Assembly (NCBI GenBank): GCA_965242905.1 | Contig: CBDETM010000001.1 | Location: forward strand, 1 to 64,000 | Direction of reading: 5' to 3' | Origin: Bin5 sp965242905 | GTDB taxonomy: Bacteria; Chloroflexota; Anaerolineae; Caldilineales; Caldilineaceae | Length of the DNA: 64,000 bases | Shown: piece by piece, positions 1-10,025 of the stretch | Layout: each line of letters begins with the position of its first letter | How positions within the stretch are numbered: the first letter of the stretch is position 1 | Notes under the pieces: generated by a model | Database searches by the model: none | The model's input: the letters and a program-made list of their open reading frames with translations, nothing else | What the model was told of the DNA's origin: nothing | Translations under genes and position numbers: made by a program

Positions 1-2
1 TT

Positions 3-1409
3 TTCGCGCGGCGCGGTGTGCGGGTGGCGCCGTTCAAGGCGCAGAACATGAGCAATAATGCCGGCGTGACGCCGGAGGGCGGCGAGATGGGCCGCGCGCA
101 GATCGTGCAGGCCGAGGCAGCGGGGATCTTCGCGCATACGGATATGAATCCGGTGCTGCTGAAACCGGAGGGAAACCGCAGAAGCCAGGTCGTTCTGAAC
201 GGGAAGATAGATGGACGGATCGAGGCGGGCAACTGGATGACTACCAAGGAGCGTCTGTGGGGCGAAGTGACGGCGGCCTATGACCGTCTCTCGTCACACT
301 GCGACGTTGTCATTCTGGAGGGCGCGGGCAGCCCGGCGGAGATCAATCTGAAGGCGGGCGATATCGTCAATCTGCGGATGGCGAGATATGCGGAGGCGCC
401 GTGTTTGCTGGTCGGGGACATAGACCGGGGGGGCGTGTTTGCGGCGCTGGCGGGGACGATGCTGTTGTTGGAGCCGGAGGAGCGGCTTCAGATTGGCGGC
501 TTTCTGGTCAACAGATTTCGCGGGGACCCGGCGCTTCTGGGCGATGGGCTGGAGATGCTGAGGGAGAGGGCATTCGGTGTGCCCACTCTGGGCGTGATTC
601 CCTTTGTGCCGGATCTGCGCATTGCGGACGAGGATGCTGTGCCCCTGGAGCGGGACCGTTCCAGGGTGGCGCCGCTGGCGGAAGGACAGATTGACGTCGC
701 GGTCATCCATCTGCCCCGCATTGCGAATTTCGACGAGTTCGACGCGCTGGAAGTGGAACCGGGCGTGAGGCTGCGGTTTGTGAAACGGGGGGAGGAGCTT
801 GGGCGCCCGGCGGCGGTCATTCTTCCGGGGACCAAGGCGACGCTGGCGGACCTGGCGTGGCTGCGAGAACGGGGTCTGGACAGGGCCGTTGTCGCCGCGT
901 ACGGACGCGGCACGCAGGTGGTGGGCATCTGCGGCGGTTATCAGATTGCGGGTGATTGGTTGGATGATCCGCTGGGCATGGAGGGGGCGCCGGGGGGCCG
1001 GGCGGCGGGTTTGGGCCTGTTGCCGGTTACGACGACCTTCTCCGCGCAGAAGGAGACCCATCAGGCCAGCATGCGCCTACAAAACGGCGAGACGGTGCGC
1101 GGGTACGAGATACACACGGGAGATTCACAAGTCCGGGAGGGGACGGCGCCGTTGGGCGAAATCATCGAGAGGGGCGGGCAGACGGTACGCATACCTGACG
1201 GCGCGGTGGCGGCGGCCGGGCGCGTGTGGGGGTCCTATCTGCACGGGCTGTTTGAGAACGACGGTTTCCGGCACCGCTGGTTGCGCGGGCTGGGCTGGTC
1301 GGGCGCAGTTGTGGCGACGACCGCGCTTAGGTACCGGGAGTATGACCGGCTTGCCGATGCGGTCGAAGAGGCCGTGGATTGGAATGCGGTGGAGGCGCTG
1401 TTCGCTTAG
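3..1409 (+). CDS. cobQ: Cobyric acid synthase, 5' end cut by window edge
   Basis: This enzyme carries out the glutamine- and ATP-dependent amidation of the corrin ring (adenosylcobyrinic a,c-diamide to cobyric acid) in cobalamin synthesis. The reading frame is open to base 3, so the first residues of the N-terminal ATP-binding domain lie outside the window. The visible part starts FARRGVRVAPFKAQNMSNNA, a family signature. The dethiobiotin-synthetase-like domain (with VGDIDRGGVFA) is followed by a class I glutamine amidotransferase domain with the catalytic Cys in GICGGYQ (about residue 305 of the visible part) and the His in GSYLHGLF. It is the only cobalamin gene seen here, so any operon lies to the left. 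The call is firm; only the start is missing. Confidence 0.96.
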   Translation, partial: FARRGVRVAPFKAQNMSNNAGVTPEGGEMGRAQIVQAEAAGIFAHTDMNPVLLKPEGNRRSQVVLNGKIDGRIEAGNWMTTKERLWGEVTAAYDRLSSHCDVVILEGAGSPAEINLKAGDIVNLRMARYAEAPCLLVGDIDRGGVFAALAGTMLLLEPEERLQIGGFLVNRFRGDPALLGDGLEMLRERAFGVPTLGVIPFVPDLRIADEDAVPLERDRSRVAPLAEGQIDVAVIHLPRIANFDEFDALEVEPGVRLRFVKRGEELGRPAAVILPGTKATLADLAWLRERGLDRAVVAAYGRGTQVVGICGGYQIAGDWLDDPLGMEGAPGGRAAGLGLLPVTTTFSAQKETHQASMRLQNGETVRGYEIHTGDSQVREGTAPLGEIIERGGQTVRIPDGAVAAAGRVWGSYLHGLFENDGFRHRWLRGLGWSGAVVATTALRYREYDRLADAVEEAVDWNAVEALFA

Positions 1410-1440
1410 ACTATGTGCCGCGGGCGGCTGAGGCTCTTGC

Positions 1441-1600
1441 TGTTCCTTCGCGTCTCTTCACGCCCCTTCGTGGAAAAAAAGATGTTCTCCGTGCCCCTCC
1501 GAGTCCTCCGTGGATAAAAAAAGATGTTCTCCGCGTCCCTCCGCGTCCTCCGCGGACAAAAAGGTGTTCTTCGCGACCCTTCGCGTGACTTCGCGGATCA
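1441..1600 (+). repeat. Intergenic G+C-rich repeat, locus 1
   Basis: Tandem degenerate units of the type TTCTCCGCG...CTCCGCGG-ACAAAAAG fill the gap between the convergent cobQ and zinc-ribbon genes. This copy lacks the 'ACTAAAAACTGACTACT' tail seen at most other loci. Frames through it give spurious Arg/Pro-rich peptides. Nothing else is seen between 1410 and 1706. Confidence 0.85.
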
Positions 1601-1706
1601 GTTGGTTTGTTTATCACAACATTCAAGCGAGAAAAATCCTTGTCAGGCCTGCTGACGTTCCTCTATTGCTGAATTTTGAACGGCCTCCCCAAAATGTCAA
1701 CGGAAC

Positions 1707-2747
1707 CTAATCAGCCGCCGCGCCAAGACCCGCGATCGTTCCCCGCGTGGGAAAATCCGCTCCTATCCATAGTCTGTCGGCCCTTTTGCCCTTATCCAGG
1801 TGTGCCCATTTTTCACGGAAGAACTCACGGTGCCCCTCTTCCTGTTTGCGTCTGTTTTCCTCCTCCTTCTTCTTCCACACTGCGTGCGCGGCTCTTTGCT
1901 CTTTCTCCCAGCATTCTTTGCACACCTCCCGGCCGGCTGCCCACTTCTCGGCCGGAATGACATTCCCGCATGTACACAGGATCTCGGACCGGCCGTCGGA
2001 AATGTCGGCAACGTCAGCGGCGGAATGGCCGTCGCTGTTGACGTTGGATTTTATGTTATCCCCATTTTCCGATCGATGCACCCTCTTTCCATTTCCTTTA
2101 TCTATTTCAGGAAGTAGATCTATTTTTGTGTCGCGCCCGCTTGACAACCTCCCCGTATGGGTGTCGCGCTCGCTTGACAACAAGGTGTCGCGCCCGCTTG
2201 ACACCTTGCCCTTTGAAGGTTGTAAAACGGAGGTTGACACCCTCTGGGCGTTATCCACAATGCGGGCGACGTCCGCCGGGCTCTTCGTGCGCGTAAAGTC
2301 GTCCTTCGTCTTGGTGGCGGCCAGGCGGCAGAGGTCCTCGAATTCAGGGACGGCGTAGAAGATGACCGGCTGGGCGCCCTTGCGTCTGTTTTTGGGATGG
2401 CCTTTGCCCAGTTTGATCAGCACGCCGTGCTCGACCATGGTGCCGAGATAGCTGCAGAGCGCCTGGCGCGAGATGCCCAGCTTCTGCGCCGTCCACCCCT
2501 GCCGGAAGTAGAAGGACCTGTAACGGCCGTCGCGGTTGTCGCTGTTGGCCAGGCCCCCGCCCAGCAGGACGACCGCCTTCAGATGCGATGGCAGAACGGA
2601 GAGAATGTCGGACTCGAACAGGTCGAGAACGATGTTCTCGTAGCGGAAATGCTGATGCTGGTTGTGGTCGGGGCAGCTGAAGCCGTTCGCGTGAATATCA
2701 GATGTTGACTTGCGGGCGTGCGCAATGGTATGCTGTGAGGCAGACAC
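1707..2747 (-). CDS. Winged-helix/zinc-ribbon protein, possible replication initiator
   Basis: The product is 346 residues from a GTG start, with AGGAGGG about 9 bases upstream. Residues about 35-135 look like a winged helix (WTAQKLGISRQALCSYLGTMVEHGVL-like stretch). A middle part carries three SSGRDT/SSERDT-type repeats. The C-terminal part has a C-x-C...C-x2-C zinc ribbon (CTCGNVIP ... CKEC), then a charged Lys/Glu-rich helix. The partial gene at the right end of the window has the same ribbon and its own internal repeats, so I treat the two as one family. N-terminal winged helix plus in-gene repeats recalls phage lambda O-type initiators, whose origin iterons lie inside the gene. That analogy is inference; it could equally be a transcription regulator of an integrated element. 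Confidence 0.6.
   Translation of the reverse strand: MSASQHTIAHARKSTSDIHANGFSCPDHNQHQHFRYENIVLDLFESDILSVLPSHLKAVVLLGGGLANSDNRDGRYRSFYFRQGWTAQKLGISRQALCSYLGTMVEHGVLIKLGKGHPKNRRKGAQPVIFYAVPEFEDLCRLAATKTKDDFTRTKSPADVARIVDNAQRVSTSVLQPSKGKVSSGRDTLLSSERDTHTGRLSSGRDTKIDLLPEIDKGNGKRVHRSENGDNIKSNVNSDGHSAADVADISDGRSEILCTCGNVIPAEKWAAGREVCKECWEKEQRAAHAVWKKKEEENRRKQEEGHREFFREKWAHLDKGKRADRLWIGADFPTRGTIAGLGAAAD
2128..2204. repeat. Three in-gene iteron-like repeats
   Basis: Three copies of GTGTCGCGCCCGCTTGACA (copy 2 with one change) start at 2128, 2161 and 2185. Each has GTGTC facing GACA(A/C) across 10 bases; copy 3 is a perfect GTGTC-N10-GACAC dyad. A half-site, GGTTGACACC, follows near 2232. All three copies are in the same reading frame, so here DNA-level and protein-level selection cannot be separated. 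Confidence 0.6.
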
Positions 2748-2963
2748 GGGAATGACCCTCCTGATGTCTCTGGTGACGGGAGCGCTAACTCGCCGTCATC
2801 GCCCACCACCCTGCTGCTGCTCACCTCCTCCAGGTGGGCAGTCGCATTTTGACGGGCATTTTCAATTGTAGATCTGGAGGATAACACGGCGGTTGACGAT
2901 CGCGCAACCGCTTGTTAAGATGGGGGGCGATGGATGGACAGGGTGACATCCGTCGACCCATTG

Positions 2964-3000
2964 AAAAGACCCGCCAGGCCCCGGCCAGCGGGTCTTTTCT
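2964..3000 (-). terminator. Strong hairpin terminator of the small gene pair
   Basis: AAAAGACCCGC and GCGGGTCTTTT form a G+C-rich stem with a 13-base loop, flanked by A and T runs, so it could act in both directions. It lies 45 bases beyond the stop codon of the minus-strand gene ending at 3045. The stretch from 2748 to 2963 holds the upstream region of the zinc-ribbon gene, and no other gene is seen in it. Confidence 0.75.
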
Positions 3001-3044
3001 GTTTTCATGCGCTCTGCGTCAGGCACCGCTCCCTTCGCCTTGGT

Positions 3045-3392
3045 TCACGGCTCAACAGAAAAACCGCTGAACTCAGCGATCGCGACGCCTGCCGGCAGTT
3101 GCGCCACTACATCCAGATACCACCACCAATGTTCAGGGGTGACACCCGCTTCGGTCTCTCGCCAGCGCGCCAGATCTGCAATGGTCTGAACTGCCTGATA
3201 AAACAGAGGCGCCTGTTGCAGCAAACTTTCGTCTGCCTTCGCCAGCCGTATCTTCTGCGCAGTAGTCAACTGATCTTCAACTCGATGCAACGCACTCCGA
3301 GTCATAAGCATCTGCAGATGCTCCATGCCGCTGACGTCGGGAAACTCAACGTCCGCTTCATAGGCAGATAAGTTTTTCTCGATGGTGGTCAT
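3045..3392 (-). CDS. Hypothetical protein, second gene of an overlapping pair
   Basis: The product is 115 residues (MTTIEKNLSAYEADVEFPDV...). It is soluble, mostly helical in appearance, with a Trp cluster (PEHWWWYLDVVAQLP) near the C-terminus. Its ATG overlaps the stop of the upstream gene by four bases (ATGA), so the two are translationally coupled, and a strong terminator follows. I do not recognise the family. Coupled pairs of small genes like this are often toxin-antitoxin or modifier/target pairs, but nothing in the sequence proves that. Confidence 0.7.
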   Translation of the reverse strand: MTTIEKNLSAYEADVEFPDVSGMEHLQMLMTRSALHRVEDQLTTAQKIRLAKADESLLQQAPLFYQAVQTIADLARWRETEAGVTPEHWWWYLDVVAQLPAGVAIAEFSGFSVEP

Positions 3393-3643
3393 GACAGGAT
3401 CTCTTCTAATGCGCCGACTCTTTCGAAGACAGACTTACCCAGGTATAGGTCGGGCCGGTCGACGATGTAAGCGCTCTCAAGAACGCCATCCAGGTCAAAC
3501 ATGACTAACCACGTCTGTCCCTGAATGCTGCCGGCAACGGCAACGTAAGAAACTTCATCATGTGCATGCAAATACACGATGGCAGCTTGATCCGTTACCG
3601 CCGAGTGAATGATCTGTTCATACTCGGCCAGCGTTGCATCCAA
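3389..3643 (-). CDS. Hypothetical protein, first gene of an overlapping pair
   Basis: From a TTG start at 3643 the product is 84 residues (LALDATLAEYEQIIHSAVTD...), with a convincing region HDEVSYVAVAGSIQGQTWLV-like and ending EEILS. The frame stays open leftward through residues that look non-coding (Arg-rich) into the type I-E repeat relic, so the long open frame overstates the gene and the true start is unsure. A frameshift near 3650 is possible, because adjacent frames also look partly coding. Family not recognised. Confidence 0.5.
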   Translation of the reverse strand: MDATLAEYEQIIHSAVTDQAAIVYLHAHDEVSYVAVAGSIQGQTWLVMFDLDGVLESAYIVDRPDLYLGKSVFERVGALEEILS

Positions 3644-3870
3644 CGCCAGATGACCACGTCTCTTCCGCTTCCGCAGGTGACGTCTGGCGCTGCCCGGTTT
3701 CCAGCAGATCTGACGCTGAACCAGGCGAACTGCCTCCGCCACCCGCGCGCGTACTGTGTCGTGATGCCCTCGTAGATGACAACGATGACGCCTGCGGATG
3801 ATTGTAGCGCGCCGCGGCAGGATCGCAAAGGGGCAGCACGGGACAGGTACCCCCGCTGCCTTTTGTTCCG

Positions 3871-3959
3871 ACCTACCCCCGCGCGTGCGGGGGAACCGAC
3901 GCACCCTGTTCGTCTATCCCGAAACGGAAGGGTCTATCCCCGCGTGTACGGGAGAACCG
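3871..3959. CRISPR. Relic type I-E array: two repeats, one spacer
   Basis: Two 28-base units, 3871-3898 and 3932-3959, have the type I-E shape: CTACCCCCGCGCGTGCGG then GGGAACCG, and CTATCCCCGCGTGTACGG then GAGAACCG. The GC-rich hairpin is intact, the spacer is 33 bases, and the 61-base period is that of I-E arrays. The third unit expected near 3993 has decayed to a short match. No I-E cas genes are in the window. It sits next to the trailer end of the I-B array. Confidence 0.75.
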
Positions 3960-4023
3960 CATCGAAGACCGCGCATGCCGCAACGAATAGGTCTTAGCGG
4001 CGCCGGCCTTAGCTGGAGTTCCA

Positions 4024-7000
4024 CTTTCAGTGCTCTCTCTGTAGAGCCGTAGACTGGTTCGGCGATGATGGGCGCCAGCCACGACCCCTCCCACTCCTTT
4101 CAGTGCTCCCTCTGTAGAGCCGTAGACTGGTTCAACTTCATATCGCCGTCAAGGTTCAGCGTTCCGGCCTTTCAGTGCTCCCTCTGTAGAGCCGTAGACT
4201 GGTTCGCCACTGGTCGGTCTGCGGCTCGAAGGCGCGCAGGTACTTTCAGTGCTCCCTCTGTAGAGCCGTAGACTGGTTCGCGCACGCCGCGTCCATCTTG
4301 CGGGCCTGGCCATGAAACTTTCAGTGCTCCCTCTGTAGAGCCGTAGACTGGTTCTGTATCTCGCCATTTGCGTTTGGCTGCGCTGTGGGCTGTGCTTTCA
4401 GTGCTCCCTCTGTAGAGCCGTAGACTGGTTCCTCAGGAAGATGTGTCGGAATGTATTCATGGCTAATCTTTCAGTGCTCCCTCTGTAGAGCCGTAGACTG
4501 GTTCTCGTTCGTCGCGTTCGACCCTGCTGATTACAAGTCGATCTTTCAGTGCTCCCTCTGTAGAGCCGTAGACTGGTTCGAACTGACCACGCAGAAAGGC
4601 ATCCTGGCCTTCATCGACTTTCAGTGCTCCCTCTGTAGAGCCGTAGACTGGTTCACTTGACGTATCGCTTCCGTCGGCTCGCAGAACAGCTTTCAGTGCT
4701 CCCTCTGTAGAGCCGTAGACTGGTTCAAGGCCAGGCGCGTGATCGAGTGGCTCACTGAACATCTTTCAGTGCTCCCTCTGTAGAGCCGTAGACTGGTTCG
4801 TAGATTACGGATGGCCACTGCTCAACAGTCTGACTCTTTCAGTGCTCCCTCTGTAGAGCCGTAGACTGGTTCGTAGATTACGGATGGCCACTGCTCAACA
4901 GTCTGACTCTTTCAGTGCTCCCTCTGTAGAGCCGTAGACTGGTTCAAGGCCAGGCGCGTGATCGAGTGGCTCACTGAACATCTTTCAGTGCTCCCTCTGT
5001 AGAGCCGTAGACTGGTTCACGTCTGTCGCGACCGGAACCGCTCCAGGACATCCCACTTTCAGTGCTCCCTCTGTAGAGCCGTAGACTGGTTCGCAATGGC
5101 GGGAAATGGATTACGATCTGGTTTTCAATTCTTTCAGTGCTCCCTCTGTAGAGCCGTAGACTGGTTCTTTGGCGCAAGGAACGACACCGCCTAGACGGCC
5201 AAACCTTTCAGTGCTCCCTCTGTAGAGCCGTAGACTGGTTCTGGTTCGGTGACGCCGCGGGCATTATCAGGTTGGATAACTTTCAGTGCTCCCTCTGTAG
5301 AGCCGTAGACTGGTTCAGGCCGAGTGTGTTTACTACCACTACTCGTATCTCCATCTTTCAGTGCTCCCTCTGTAGAGCCGTAGACTGGTTCACATGTGGC
5401 CGTCAAGTACCGGCCCCAGCGAGAAGACCTTTCAGTGCTCCCTCTGTAGAGCCGTAGACTGGTTCGGCGGGAGCGTCGCTTCTCTCCCTCGGGCTGGCTA
5501 TATCTTTCAGTGCTCCCTCTGTAGAGCCGTAGACTGGTTCACCGCCTGGTGGGACGTGTACGAGAAGTCCCATGAGTACTTTCAGTGCTCCCTCTGTAGA
5601 GCCGTAGACTGGTTCACGGCGGGATCGTCGATAGTCGCCAGCGCCGTTTCCACTTTCAGTGCTCCCTCTGTAGAGCCGTAGACTGGTTCATCGTTACCGG
5701 AACCGCGCGGAGGCAACCTGGGCAATCTTTCAGTGCTCCCTCTGTAGAGCCGTAGACTGGTTCGCGGCATGCGCAGCTCGGACAGGCTGACCGCGCGGTA
5801 CTTTCAGTGCTCCCTCTGTAGAGCCGTAGACTGGTTCTCGGGTCCGGAGTGGGCGTATAGCGCCAATCTGGAGTCTTTCAGTGCTCCCTCTGTAGAGCCG
5901 TAGACTGGTTCTGTATCTCGCCATTTGCGTTTGGCTGCGCTGTGGGCTGTGCTTTCAGTGCTCCCTCTGTAGAGCCGTAGACTGGTTCGACCTCATACGG
6001 CCGGATGTTTCTGCTCCTCGAAAACTTTCAGTGCTCCCTCTGTAGAGCCGTAGACTGGTTCGCAACTGTGGCAGCTTCTCCTCCGCTACCAGGGAGACTT
6101 TCAGTGCTCCCTCTGTAGAGCCGTAGACTGGTTCGCCCGCGGGGACGTGCTGGTCGGCGACGTCGATGAACTTTCAGTGCTCCCTCTGTAGAGCCGTAGA
6201 CTGGTTCGAGGTGGGCCTGGTTGTGGAGCGCGCCCGGCGACAGTCTTTCAGTGCTCCCTCTGTAGAGCCGTAGACTGGTTCGCAACTAGACCACCCGATC
6301 CCCCCACCGCAAAGGACTTTCAGTGCTCCCTCTGTAGAGCCGTAGACTGGTTCATCGCGTTCGGCGAGCAGCCGGTGATGCGCTGGATCTTTCAGTGCTC
6401 CCTCTGTAGAGCCGTAGACTGGTTCTAGATCACCGTCCCGTGCGGTGGCGGCCGCAGCTTGTCGCGCTCTTTCAGTGCTCCCTCTGTAGAGCCGTAGACT
6501 GGTTCTCGCGGCTGCCCGCCGCCGGGTATGCGGGCAGGCCGACCTTTCAGTGCTCCCTCTGTAGAGCCGTAGACTGGTTCGTCAATTTGCTCAGGGGCGC
6601 TATCGGCAAGAATTACGACTTTCAGTGCTCCCTCTGTAGAGCCGTAGACTGGTTCCCTGCTTTGCCCTGAATGCTATCAGGCGCAAGAGCACTTTCAGTG
6701 CTCCCTCTGTAGAGCCGTAGACTGGTTCTCGTAGTGGATGATCCAGCCCCAGCGCCGCGTGCATCTTTCAGTGCTCCCTCTGTAGAGCCGTAGACTGGTT
6801 CTAGTCCCGACCACGGCGGACGGAGTGGCGGCGGCCACGTCTTTCAGTGCTCCCTCTGTAGAGCCGTAGACTGGTTCCCGTCGTCATGCTCCTGCCACTC
6901 GCGGATGCATTCCCTTTCAGTGCTCCCTCTGTAGAGCCGTAGACTGGTTCGCCGATGCGCACCGCCTGCACCGTCATGTAAAACCTTTCAGTGCTCCCTC

Positions 7001-9737
7001 TGAGAGCCGTAGACTGGTTCGCGGCCAGGTCAAGCCTTTGTCTGCGTACTACCGACTTTCAGTGCTCCCTCTGTAGAGCCGTAGACTGGTTCACGTCGAG
7101 CCGGCGCCGCATCCGGCAGCGCCGCCACTCTTTCAGTGCTCCCTCTGTAGAGCCGTAGACTGGTTCGAGCGCCAGCTGGCGGACCTGGAGACAGGCGCGC
7201 ACTTTCAGTGCTCCCTCTGTAGAGCCGTAGACTGGTTCACACGTGCAGGTGGCGGTCAACGTTTGGCACCAGGACTTTCAGTGCTCCCTCTGTAGAGCCG
7301 TAGACTGGTTCTCCAGGAACGAACACCTCCTCCATCGTTGACCAAGTCTTTCAGTGCTCCCTCTGTAGAGCCGTAGACTGGTTCACCCAAACGGCTGTTG
7401 GGTACCGGTGGAGGCCGCCATGAACTTTCAGTGCTCCCTCTGTAGAGCCGTAGACTGGTTCGCCTCCAGGACCGCAACGCCAAGCTGTTCTTTATCGACT
7501 TTCAGTGCTCCCTCTGTAGAGCCGTAGACTGGTTCCTGGATTTCCTGCCAGTTGAATCCAGGTATCAGGGACTTTCAGTGCTCCCTCTGTAGAGCCGTAG
7601 ACTGGTTCGCGCACGCTGAAATGCCTGCGACATTCACGGCAACGGTCTTTCAGTGCTCCCTCTGTAGAGCCGTAGACTGGTTCGGTTGAAGACGCGCCGG
7701 AACGGATACAGCCCGCCCCCCTTTCAGTGCTCCCTCTGTAGAGCCGTAGACTGGTTCCGGTAATCGGTCGTGTCCACCGGCGGACCAAAACCCTTTCAGT
7801 GCTCCCTCTGTAGAGCCGTAGACTGGTTCATCCCATCAATGCGGCCTTCATCACGGCTCTCGATGCTTTCAGTGCTCCCTCTGTAGAGCCGTAGACTGGT
7901 TCGACTATCACATCCATCCTCGCCTGATTCCTCTCAACTTTCAGTGCTCCCTCTGTAGAGCCGTAGACTGGTTCTTCGGGTTATTGCACCAAAATGTCAG
8001 TTTGCCGCTCTTTCAGTGCTCCCTCTGTAGAGCCGTAGACTGGTTCTCATTGACGCGTTGCGCAACCAGAGAGCGCGCAAGCCTTTCAGTGCTCCCTCTG
8101 TAGAGCCGTAGACTGGTTCACCGATAGTCACGGACCCAGATCTCGTAATCATCGCACTTTCAGTGCTCCCTCTGTAGAGCCGTAGACTGGTTCCGTCGTT
8201 GCCGGCCTGCGCCCAGTCGAAAGTTTCCCTTTCAGTGCTCCCTCTGTAGAGCCGTAGACTGGTTCGACCATGCTACTGCGACGGTCACTCATGCGCTCCT
8301 GTCTTTCAGTGCTCCCTCTGTAGAGCCGTAGACTGGTTCACGATCCGGTGAACCAGGTCCCCTACCTCCGCGAGTCTTTCAGTGCTCCCTCTGTAGAGCC
8401 GTAGACTGGTTCGCACGCGCATGATGGTCGTCACATCCTGCGAAAAACTTTCAGTGCTCCCTCTGTAGAGCCGTAGACTGGTTCAACCTGACGATCCGCC
8501 TGAATTCGTAGATGTTGGTCTTTCAGTGCTCCCTCTGTAGAGCCGTAGACTGGTTCGATGCGGCGCGGCGCCAAGTCGTGAAAGATGTGAAGCTTTCAGT
8601 GCTCCCTCTGTAGAGCCGTAGACTGGTTCTACACCAGCTGCTCACTTGCAACAGACTGGTCAAGCTCTTTCAGTGCTCCCTCTGTAGAGCCGTAGACTGG
8701 TTCGCAGCTTTACCCGACGACCTATGCGGAGTACTACGGCTTTCAGTGCTCCCTCTGTAGAGCCGTAGACTGGTTCACGCTGTCTACCTGGAGGCGCTTG
8801 ACGATTACGTGATCTTTCAGTGCTCCCTCTGTAGAGCCGTAGACTGGTTCACGTCATGGCAGAAGTTGAGGCGCTGCTCAGGGCGGACTTTCAGTGCTCC
8901 CTCTGTAGAGCCGTAGACTGGTTCTCACGGAACGTTGAAGTTCCCCACTGGCCGTCTTCACTTTCAGTGCTCCCTCTGTAGAGCCGTAGACTGGTTCTTA
9001 AATGCTTTACCGCTGCCTTCGTTGGCGATAGCGACTTTCAGTGCTCCCTCTGTAGAGCCGTAGACTGGTTCCTTCCCTTGCAATTATGCTTGCTGGAATT
9101 CATCCAGCTTTCAGTGCTCCCTCTGTAGAGCCGTAGACTGGTTCGCAGATATCGACGGTATCGCCGTTGGAGCCGTCGGCAACTTTCAGTGCTCCCTCTG
9201 TAGAGCCGTAGACTGGTTCTCCAAGGGAGGCATAGCCGGATCGTCTATGACCCCCACTTTCAGTGCTCCCTCTGTAGAGCCGTAGACTGGTTCATGCTGG
9301 CGGCGCTGACCACGGCCAGGGGGAAGATCGACTTTCAGTGCTCCCTCTGTAGAGCCGTAGACTGGTTCCGTGCCGCCACATCCGGCGATCCGCTGCACAT
9401 AAAACTTTCAGTGCTCCCTCTGTAGAGCCGTAGACTGGTTCGCGACGACCGGCCCGGATCATTATGCGCTTTTTAGCTTTCAGTGCTCCCTCTGTAGAGC
9501 CGTAGACTGGTTCTGGCAACGCCATGAACTGCCTGCTAAAATCAGGATGGTCTTTCAGTGCTCCCTCTGTAGAGCCGTAGACTGGTTCTCGAGCTTGTCG
9601 AAGACCTCGCGCTCAGAGGTAGAGACTTTCAGTGCTCCCTCTGTAGAGCCGTAGACTGGTTCTTGCACCATGAAAGCGGAAAAGCAGACGGACGGTACAT
9701 CTTTCAGTGCTCCCTCTGTAGAGCCGTAGACTGGTTC
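4024..9737 (-). CRISPR. Type I-B CRISPR array, 78 repeats and 77 spacers
   Basis: By hand count there are 78 repeats of 37 bases. On the minus strand the repeat begins GAACCAGTCTACGGCTC and ends GGAGCACTGAAAG, the usual GAAA(C/G) 3' end, so transcription probably runs leftward from the leader at 9738. The repeat holds a short dyad, CTCTGTAGAG. Spacers are mostly 35-38 bases, with outliers of 40 and 43. The trailer-end repeat (4024) has a C-to-T change and the repeat at 6985 lacks one base. Three spacers occur twice: 4727-4762 = 4946-4981, 4800-4835 = 4873-4908, and 4355-4394 = 5912-5951. All open frames inside the array are translations of repeats. Confidence 0.98.
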
Positions 9738-10025
9738 CGCCGGCGTTCTAGTCGCATCTCATGCCATAAATGACCTCCAGGCCCTTTTTGACGCCTCTCA
9801 GGGCCGCCTGTGGCCTCCATTTTGCTGGATTCAAACAATCCCGCAGCCGTTGCAACGACAGTTTTCGCAATATGCACATTGCAGAAAAAGCCTGCCGGTT
9901 TGCGAGAGCGGTTTTCTCTCATTTTTCTCTGGTCACGCAGCCATTGCACGGTGACGCCGCCGCAGTGACGCCGGACGCAGCGCACCATCTGAAACGGTTT
10001 GCGAAACAACACGGCTATATCACGG
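9738..10025 (-). promoter_or_regulatory. CRISPR leader of the I-B array
   Basis: These 288 bases lie between the last perfect repeat and the stop codon of cas4, on the cas side of the array, and hold no plausible gene. This is where a leader with the array promoter and integration signal should be. It contains A/T-rich patches (CATTTTTCTCTGG, TTTTCGCAATATGCAC). No promoter is assigned base by base. Confidence 0.65.

Noticed and set aside
294..1061. Long antisense and shifted frames across cobQ
   Set aside because: High G+C shadow frames of a clearly coding gene.
4024..9737. Self-targeting spacers against this window
   Set aside because: Reading the spacers against the genes gave no convincing match, but a full computed search was not possible.
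4065..9740. Many 60-120 codon open frames containing EPVYGSTEGALK or FQCSLCRAVDWF
   Set aside because: They are translations of the 37-base CRISPR repeat in its open frames.
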